Below, in pieces: positions 14,328-18,729 of a DNA stretch of 18,729 nucleotides. The notes below the pieces were generated by a model, which was not told where the DNA came from, ran no database searches, and saw nothing but the letters and a program-made list of their open reading frames with translations. The DNA comes from Halococcaceae archaeon (lineage in GTDB: Archaea > Halobacteriota > Halobacteria > Halobacteriales > Halalkalicoccaceae), in assembly GCA_007129135.1 (NCBI GenBank), contig SKWB01000002.1, forward strand, positions 1 through 18,729, read 5' to 3'. The position numbers were made by a program, and so were the translations under genes. Numbering within the stretch: the first letter of the stretch is position 1; every line of letters begins with the position of its first letter.

Positions 14328-15971
14328 TCACTCGACGTCGACGACGGTCCCCACGCCCTTCGATCGGCCCTCGCGGAAGACGAAGCGCTGGCCCGGTTCG
14401 ACCAGATACGGCCGGAACTTGAACCGAACGCGGGTCCTCCCCGTGTCGCCGGGGAGCAGCCGTCCCTCCCGTGGCGAGAAGACCGCCGCTTCGCTCACCG
14501 TCTCGACGTGGACGACGGGCTCGTAGCCGTCGCCGATCCGCGTCGGGTGGTTGAGCACCATCACCTCCGCCTCGAACTCCCTGACCGGCTCCACGCCGCT
14601 CTCGCGCGGGACGAGCGCCATCCCTCGCTCGATCTCCTCCTCGCGCACGCCTTTCAGCGCGATACCGACGATCCGGCCGGCCGAGGCCGAATCGACCCGG
14701 TGGTAGTGCATCTCGATCGAGCGCACCTCGACCTCGCGGAACGTGCCGTCGGCCATCGGCCCGAGGAGCAGCTCGTCGCCGGCCTCGACGCTCCCCGACT
14801 TCACCGTCCCCGATGCGACAGCGCCCACGCCCGTCACCTTGTAGCTGCGGTCGATATACATCCGGAACTCGCCCTCGTCGCTCGCCCGCTTCGGGAGCCG
14901 TTCGAAGATCGAATCCAGCGTGTCGAGGCCCTCGCCGCTCACCGCGCTCGTCCGGAGGATCGGGACGACTGTCTCGTCGATCTCCTCGATGGCGGCGTCG
15001 ACGCCGTGGCGCTCGACCGAGAGCGGCGTTCGGCCGACGTCGCGCAGCAGCCGCTCCACGTCACGTGTGACCGCATCGACGCGAGCCGGCTCCACCAGAT
15101 CCGTCTTCGTGATCGCGACCATCGTCGGCAGTTCGGTCGCGAGCAACACCCCGAGGTGCTCCCTCGTCGTCCGCGTCGGGCCGTCGTCGGCCGCGATCAC
15201 GAGCAGGCCGTAGTCGAGTTTCTGACCGACGAGTCCCCTGATGGTCGTCCGGAGCCACGGCTCGTGTCCGACCGTGTCGACGAACGAGATCAGCCGGTCG
15301 GCCTCCCGGACGACGCGCGCCCGGTCGTTCTTACGGTTCGGGTTCTCCATGTGGACGACCTCGCCCTCGCGGAAGCCGTAGACGCCGTAGGAGAGGTCCG
15401 CCGAGAGCCCCCGGTCGACCTCGTGGGGCTGGACGTCGAGGTAGCTCCTCGTACCGCCCTCGCCGTCGTCGGGCTGGCCGGTGACGAGGCTCCCGACCAG
15501 CGTGCTCTTCCCGTGGTCGACGTGTCCGGCGGTCCCCACGACGATGTGGTCGTCGTCGGTCTCCAGCAGCGAGCCGGCGCGGATCCTCGCGACGCCGACG
15601 AGGCCGTACCCCTCGTCGTCGGATTCCTCGGACTCGCTCTCCGTTTCCTTCTCGTCCCCATCGACCCGCCAGGTCTCGACCTCGTCGATCCTCGCCTCTG
15701 CCTCCGCCGCGAGCAGCGAGAGCACGTCCATCGACTCGGCGAACGCCGCCGGCGAGATGCCCGCGATACCGCCGTCGTCCGTGACGCCGACGACGTACGT
15801 CGCCTCGCCGTCGCCGGAGAGCACCCGGTGTCTGAGCTGTGCCGCCAGGCTCTCGAAGCGGCCGTTGCCGATGTGGAGCTCCTTCGAGAGCCGTTCTTTG
15901 AACTCGATGTGGCCACCGTCGCGCTCACCGTGGGCGATCGCGCGCCGCAGCGCGGCCCGGTCACCGCTCAT
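14328..15971 (-). CDS. GTPBP1-like translational GTPase
   Basis: The 547-residue protein belongs to the EF-Tu-like translation-factor GTPases, closest in layout to the GTPBP1 group, whose archaeal members have no settled role. G1 is GHVDHGKS at 149-156, switch I lies around RGLSADLSYG (188-196), G3 is DTVGHE at 232-237, G4 is TKTD at 288-291 in place of NKxD, and G5 is in TSAVSGEG. Two beta-barrel domains follow, ending in FKFRPYLVEPGQRFVFREG. The first 140 residues are an N-terminal domain with an acidic break (EKETESESEESDDEG, 107-121) before the G domain. The ATG at 15971 is supported by a TATA-like box 26 bases upstream. It stands alone, with 159 bases to the upstream J-domain gene. Confidence 0.92.
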   Translation of the reverse strand: MSGDRAALRRAIAHGERDGGHIEFKERLSKELHIGNGRFESLAAQLRHRVLSGDGEATYVVGVTDDGGIAGISPAAFAESMDVLSLLAAEAEARIDEVETWRVDGDEKETESESEESDDEGYGLVGVARIRAGSLLETDDDHIVVGTAGHVDHGKSTLVGSLVTGQPDDGEGGTRSYLDVQPHEVDRGLSADLSYGVYGFREGEVVHMENPNRKNDRARVVREADRLISFVDTVGHEPWLRTTIRGLVGQKLDYGLLVIAADDGPTRTTREHLGVLLATELPTMVAITKTDLVEPARVDAVTRDVERLLRDVGRTPLSVERHGVDAAIEEIDETVVPILRTSAVSGEGLDTLDSIFERLPKRASDEGEFRMYIDRSYKVTGVGAVASGTVKSGSVEAGDELLLGPMADGTFREVEVRSIEMHYHRVDSASAGRIVGIALKGVREEEIERGMALVPRESGVEPVREFEAEVMVLNHPTRIGDGYEPVVHVETVSEAAVFSPREGRLLPGDTGRTRVRFKFRPYLVEPGQRFVFREGRSKGVGTVVDVE

Positions 15972-15993
15972 ACGCGGCGCTTAGGTGGGGGTA

Positions 15994-16000
15994 CGTAAAA
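15994..16000 (-). promoter_or_regulatory. TATA-like box for the GTPBP1-like gene
   Basis: On the minus strand this reads TTTTACG, centred 26 bases before the ATG at 15971, the spacing of a leaderless haloarchaeal transcript. The bases between it and the start are GC-rich with no ribosome-binding motif. Confidence 0.55.
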
Positions 16001-16035
16001 CCGTTCCCGTCGTATGTGATCGCGTGACACGATTC

Positions 16036-16047
16036 GGCTCCGGAGCC
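16036..16047. repeat. 12-bp perfect palindrome upstream of the GTPase promoter
   Basis: GGCTCCGGAGCC is self-complementary over all twelve bases. It lies about 36 bases upstream of the TATA-like box of the GTPBP1-like gene and about 84 bases past the J-domain gene stop, so it could be an activator site or part of the 3' end of the J-domain message. Confidence 0.4.
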
Positions 16048-16130
16048 TCGTACTGACTGTTCTCCGTCCCTGCCGGTCGGATTTCTCCCCACCGCTCGGT
16101 CCGAGCGCCACCCGGCGATTGCAGTCCGTA

Positions 16131-16607
16131 TCACTCGGTGAGCCGCTCGTACGCCGCCGCGACGCGCTTGAACTGGCGCTCGTCGCCGCCGCGGTCCGGG
16201 TGGACCTCCTTCACCCGCCGTCGGTAGGCGCGTTTCACCTCGCGCTCGCCGGCACCCACCTCGACACCCAGAACGCTCGCGGCCTCGCTCGGCGTCGGCC
16301 CGCGTTTCGAGGAGGGTGGCCGTCGATACCGCTCTCGTTGCGCGTCCGGCCCCGTCCTTCGCCCGCCGAACGCCGCTGCCGCACCGAAGGCCCCGCGTGG
16401 ACCCGCCCTCGCGTCGAACGGTCGGCGTCGGACCCGGCGTTGCAGCCGTCCGGTGCCCTGGTACCAGAAGACGTAGGCGGTGCCGGCGGTGGGGGCGGCG
16501 ACCGCCAGCGGCACCGGCGTAGCGAAGACGAGCGAACTGATCGCCGTCACGGCTGCGATGCCGGCGAAGACGGCGGCCAGCCCGAGCAAGAGCCCCTGTC
16601 GTGACAC
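16131..16607 (-). CDS. membrane-anchored J-domain protein
   Basis: The 158-residue protein has two hydrophobic segments at the N-terminus (about 5-27 and 29-49), a basic Arg/Gly/Ala-rich linker (53-102) and a short C-terminal J domain (about 104-158) with the HPD motif at 136-138 (KEVHPDRGGDERQFKRV). J domains stimulate the ATPase of Hsp70 (DnaK); membrane attachment would bring the chaperone to the cytoplasmic face. It lacks the Gly/Phe and zinc-finger parts of true DnaJ, so it is not dnaJ itself. The start is a GTG at 16605-16607: an AT-rich box (16631-16637) lies 27 bases upstream and no ATG precedes it in frame. It is divergent from the small zinc protein gene. Confidence 0.85.
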   Translation of the reverse strand: MSRQGLLLGLAAVFAGIAAVTAISSLVFATPVPLAVAAPTAGTAYVFWYQGTGRLQRRVRRRPFDARAGPRGAFGAAAAFGGRRTGPDAQRERYRRPPSSKRGPTPSEAASVLGVEVGAGEREVKRAYRRRVKEVHPDRGGDERQFKRVAAAYERLTE

Positions 16608-16630
16608 GGAGGCCCTATGGAGTGAGCGGT

Positions 16631-16637
16631 AGTAAAT
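16631..16637 (-). promoter_or_regulatory. TATA-like box for the J-domain gene
   Basis: On the minus strand this reads ATTTACT, centred 27 bases before the GTG at 16607. It supports GTG as the start of a leaderless message. It may also serve the divergent zinc-protein gene, whose ATG at 16679 is about 45 bases away on the other strand. Confidence 0.45.
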
Positions 16638-16678
16638 GCTGGCACACGACTGAAGCCGGTCCGGGGCGAAGCGTACGT

Positions 16679-16849
16679 ATGAGCGTCGAAGGCGTCTGTC
16701 AGGTCTGTGAGTCGCGGGCCGCCGATCACAGCTGTTCGCTCTGTGGCGCGCTCGTCTGTCCGAGCGACTACGACCGGACCCAGGGCTGTTGTGTCCAGTG
16801 TGCGAGCGGGAGCGGCGGCGGGGACAGCCCGCTCGGCCCGACGATCTGA
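16679..16849 (+). CDS. small zinc-finger-like cysteine-rich protein
   Basis: The 56-residue product has eight cysteines at 7, 10, 19, 22, 27, 37, 38 and 41 and a histidine at 17: CQVC, HSCSLCGALVC, then CCVQC. The paired CxxC knuckles and the spacing resemble HIT-type or B-box-like cross-braced zinc fingers, enough to bind two zinc ions. The tail (42-56) is Gly/Ser-rich and probably disordered. Small proteins of this kind are common in haloarchaea and are mostly uncharacterised; protein-protein or nucleic-acid contacts are both possible. The ATG at 16679 is chosen over the upstream frame because the cysteine domain begins there. No clear TATA box is seen at 27 bases. Confidence 0.75.
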   Translation: MSVEGVCQVCESRAADHSCSLCGALVCPSDYDRTQGCCVQCASGSGGGDSPLGPTI

Positions 16850-16902
16850 GTCCCGGGAGACCACCGGACCCGCCGTGGGGCTCGCACGGCCCGTCCTAGC
16901 GT

Positions 16903-16934
16903 CGGTTCGGTCGTCGTCCGAACGGGCGGCGAGT
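16903..16934. terminator. possible hairpins between convergent genes
   Basis: GTTCGG (16905-16910) and CCGAAC (16918-16923) form a 6-bp stem with a 7-base loop. CGGCGA and TCGCCG follow at once (near 16926-16939). They lie between the end of the zinc-protein gene and the end of the convergent cupin remnant, where terminators are expected, but no clear T-run follows. Confidence 0.25.
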
Positions 16935-16959
16935 CGCCGGTGAGAGTACACAGTCCGTC

Positions 16960-17199
16960 TCAGGGGTCGTGCGGCCGCACGTCGTCGACCGAGGGGGAAC
17001 CGACCGCGAGCACCTCGACGGGTTCGTCCGCGGACTCGGGAACGAACGCCCGGTGGGGATGGCCTGGCTCGACGAAGAAGGCCCGTCCCTCGCTCACGAC
17101 GAACTCCTCGCCGGGTGTCTCGACGTGGAGCGTCCCCGAAAGGACGAAAAAGGCCTCCTCCTGACGGTCGTGGGAGTGATACCGAAGCGGGATCCGACC
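16960..17199 (-). pseudogene. cupin-domain protein lacking its 5' end
   Basis: The minus strand encodes the C-terminal 79 residues of a haloarchaeal cupin: GRIPLRYHSHDRQEEAFFVL, then SGTLHVETPGEEF, VEPGHPHRAFVPE and VLAVGSPSVDDVRPHDP before the TGA at 16960-16962. The metal-site pattern H-x-H...QEE and the later H are present. The frame stays open back to a TGA at 17317-17319, but this upstream part has no ATG, GTG or TTG and its codons are not G/C-ended as in real genes here. About 40 N-terminal residues seen in family members are therefore missing. A deletion or replacement of the 5' end is the simplest reading. A frameshift is less likely because no other frame continues the family. Confidence 0.7.
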
Positions 17200-17434
17200 G
17201 ATCGAACGACAGTGATTAGCGTCGGTCCTCGTACGGCCCAGCGTGATAGATCGGGGATACGACGGAGTTGCCGTGACCGATACAGCGGATAGATCCAGTG
17301 CGACGGTCCCGTCAGTTCATGATGAGTCCACCGAACAGCCCGTTCAGTGAACCCGCATTCGGGAGCGGGTCGGGCTGCTGATCGGCCGATCGGGGCAGTC
17401 GACGATTTTCATACTTCGCCGGCAACTCACGTGG
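17200..17434. other. intergenic region with stacked inverted repeats
   Basis: No credible gene is visible. CAGCCCG (17336-17342) pairs with CGGGCTG (17371-17377), and inside them ACCCGC (17351-17356) pairs with GCGGGT (17365-17370), giving 13 pairs interrupted by an 8-base bulge on one side. Three bases later lies the 12-bp palindrome GATCGGCCGATC (17380-17391). These could be the 3' end signals of the small membrane-protein gene (stop at 17435) or a structured RNA. The part from 17200 to 17330 has low coding character and may be the DNA that replaced the cupin 5' end. Confidence 0.5.
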
Positions 17435-17644
17435 TCATCGGGAGAAGGGGTAGCCGATTACGATCGCCGCGAGGAGCAAACTGCCGATCACGAGCAGGAG
17501 GAAGATTCGACGATGCTGGACGAGGATCCCGGTCGACTGTTCGAGCGCCGTCCTGAAGTCGTCGGAGGCTTCGACCCGATCCGAGAGGGTGGGCCCATCG
17601 GACTCGGTATCCTCAGCATCCGTCGGCGAATCGTCTCGATCCAT
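17435..17644 (-). CDS. 69-aa tail-anchored membrane protein
   Basis: I do not recognise the family. The product MDRDDSPTDAEDTESDGPTL... is very acidic for the first 30 residues, has a short amphipathic stretch (DFRTALEQSTGILVQHRR, 29-46), and ends in one hydrophobic segment (IFLLLVIGSLLLAAIVIGYP, 47-66) with a three-residue tail. This is the shape of a C-terminally anchored protein with its acidic head in the cytoplasm. The ATG at 17642-17644 is chosen over a longer frame to 17827 because TTTTAAA lies 27 bases upstream, a textbook leaderless start, and because the extension is basic and not protein-like. It is oriented like the permease gene upstream but has its own promoter. Confidence 0.72.
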   Translation of the reverse strand: MDRDDSPTDAEDTESDGPTLSDRVEASDDFRTALEQSTGILVQHRRIFLLLVIGSLLLAAIVIGYPFSR

Positions 17645-17913
17645 CGAAAACGGATATGGGATCCTCAGTTTAAAACCCTCACCTCGTCCCCGAACGAACC
17701 TGGGGGAACGGACGTACGTCGGTCGTCTCTTTTCGTTCCGACTTCGGCAGGTGTTTTTCGGGCCTTCGGTAGTGATCGATAGCGCTCTAGCCGGACCACG
17801 CGGTAGTTCGTACACCGTTCCCGCCATTTATTTCCAGAAGTGGATTACTATTCGAGACGGTGTATCAGTTCGGCGGTCGGAACCTCGCTTCGAGTGGGAG
17901 CGACGGGGATTGG
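17645..17913. other. intergenic region between phnE and the small membrane-protein gene
   Basis: No gene is credible in these 269 bases. The region is less GC-rich than the rest and holds the TATA-like box of the small gene. It also holds an exact inverted repeat, TACACCGT (17811-17818) and ACGGTGTA (17857-17864), around a 38-base AT-rich centre containing CCATTTATTTCC. T-runs near 17738-17758 lie on the plus strand and so do not look like a terminator for the minus-strand permease gene. Confidence 0.5.
17669..17675 (-). promoter_or_regulatory. TATA box for the 69-aa membrane-protein gene
   Basis: The sequence TTTAAAA (minus strand TTTTAAA) is centred 27-28 bases before the ATG at 17644. It is the clearest TATA box in the window and decides the start of this gene. 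Confidence 0.65.
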
Positions 17914-18729
17914 TTACTTCGCCCAGGACTCGACGATGCGGCGGGGTGCGCCGAAGATCAGTTCGGTGAACGCCATCGGCTCGTCGTCCGCGCGGATGTG
18001 CGAGCGGACGCGCTGGCTGAACATCTCGACGCAGATGATGAGCACGAGGATGACGATGATCGTCGCCATCATCTCGGTGTAGTTGAACAGCCGGCGCTGG
18101 TTGTCGAGCACCCAGCCGAGCCCCCCGGCCCCGATGATCCCGAGGCCGACGGCGATCCGGACGTTGATCTCGAAGATGTAGAGCGTCCAGGCGATGAAGG
18201 GGGTGAAGACCTGGCTGAGCATCCCGAACGTCACCGTCTGTGGCTTGTTCGCGCCGGTCGTCTCGATCGCCTCGATCGGGCCGTCCTCGATCTCCTCGAG
18301 TTCGTCGGTGAAGAGCCGGCCGAGGTTCCCGATCGTGTCGGTCGCGACCGCGAGCGTCGCGGTGATCGGCGTCACCCCGCCGAGCGGGACGTAGATGAGC
18401 ACCCAGACGAGCGCGGGGATCGCGCGGATGCAGGACATCGTCCCGCGGAAGATGAAGTTGAACGGGAACGGGACGACGCGCTCGGAGCCGAGCACGCCGA
18501 AGAGCAGCGCGAGCGGGAAGCCGATGACCGTGCCCGCGAAGCCGATGGCGAGCGTGATACCCGCCGACTGGAACAGTTCGGGGATCGGGATCGTCTGGCC
18601 GGCGATCGCGACCGTGTCGGGGTCTGCGCCCATGATGAACGCCCAGTACTGCCAGACGTCGAGGAAGGGGATCACGCCGAAGACGGTCGTGAACGGGAAG
18701 TAGTTCCGGAGCGCGTTGCCGAACTCCGC
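17914..18729 (-). CDS. phnE: phosphonate-type ABC transporter permease, 5' end beyond the window
   Basis: The visible 271 residues match the PhnE permease family, which imports phosphonate, phosphite or related oxyanions through the membrane. Hallmarks are FRGTMSCIRAIPALVWVLIY, the EAA coupling loop FTDELEEIEDGPIEAIETTG, and the C-terminal NVRIAVGLGIIGAGGLGW. Several hydrophobic helices are clear. The frame stays open through the right edge (AEFGNALRNYFPFTTVFG), so the start lies outside; an internal ATG at 18675 would cut off sequence that reads as part of the protein. The partner phnC and phnD genes, or a second permease half, are expected just beyond the window on the same strand. Confidence 0.9.
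   Translation of the reverse strand, partial: AEFGNALRNYFPFTTVFGVIPFLDVWQYWAFIMGADPDTVAIAGQTIPIPELFQSAGITLAIGFAGTVIGFPLALLFGVLGSERVVPFPFNFIFRGTMSCIRAIPALVWVLIYVPLGGVTPITATLAVATDTIGNLGRLFTDELEEIEDGPIEAIETTGANKPQTVTFGMLSQVFTPFIAWTLYIFEINVRIAVGLGIIGAGGLGWVLDNQRRLFNYTEMMATIIVILVLIICVEMFSQRVRSHIRADDEPMAFTELIFGAPRRIVESWAK

Noticed and set aside
14172..15998. 608-residue plus-strand open frame opposite the GTPase gene
   Set aside because: The minus strand has complete GTPase motifs over the whole stretch. The plus-strand translation is Arg/Asp/His-rich with no recognisable domain.
16940..17292. plus-strand frames over the cupin remnant
   Set aside because: The minus strand reads as a conserved cupin through 17199; the plus-strand frames show no family features.
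1..18729. CRISPR array, tRNA genes, insertion sequence or prophage
   Set aside because: No spaced direct repeats, no tRNA-like TTCGAATC arm within a cloverleaf, and no transposase, integrase or phage protein were found by reading both strands.

Overview
This window is chromosomal DNA from a haloarchaeon (class Halobacteria). The GC content is very high and the proteins are rich in Asp and Glu. The substrate-binding lipoprotein carries a twin-arginine signal and an acidic linker. Many genes have an AT-rich TATA-like box 26-28 bases before the start codon, the layout of leaderless haloarchaeal promoters. The genus cannot be fixed from sequence alone. I see no tRNA, rRNA, CRISPR array, insertion sequence or phage gene. 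Most of the window is ordinary metabolic and transport DNA; the unusual signals are mainly regulatory or structural.

Left part (1-4872): a possible gene fragment at the edge, then a MazG-like pyrophosphohydrolase and an HSL-type esterase on the plus strand. Facing them on the minus strand is an acyl-CoA set transcribed in the order MmgE/PrpD (frameshifted at a C6 run), acyl-CoA dehydrogenase, MaoC-like hydratase. A 25-codon upstream ORF with its own TATA box overlaps the PrpD start. The three enzymes fit oxidation of a short or branched organic acid, but the substrate cannot be read from sequence.

Middle left (4873-7851), plus strand: a thiamine-binding MTH1187-family protein, methenyl-tetrahydromethanopterin cyclohydrolase (mch) with a perfect hairpin touching its start, an unrecognised 159-aa protein, a HAD phosphatase and a BsuPI-like protein. 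Start and stop codons overlap within mch, the 159-aa gene and the HAD gene, so these three are probably translated from one message.

Centre (7839-14162), minus strand: a complete peptide/nickel-type (Dpp/Opp family) ABC importer. The family 5 binding lipoprotein comes first, followed by two permeases and two ATPases packed with gaps or overlaps of a few bases. The last ATPase has a long insertion inside its C-terminal cysteine region.

Right part (14271-18729): a GTPBP1-like translational GTPase, a membrane-anchored J-domain protein starting with GTG, a divergent 56-aa zinc-ribbon-like protein, a cupin that has lost its 5' end, a 69-aa tail-anchored membrane protein, and the 3' part of a phosphonate-type permease (PhnE) running off the right edge. 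The short intergenic stretches here hold several perfect inverted repeats.
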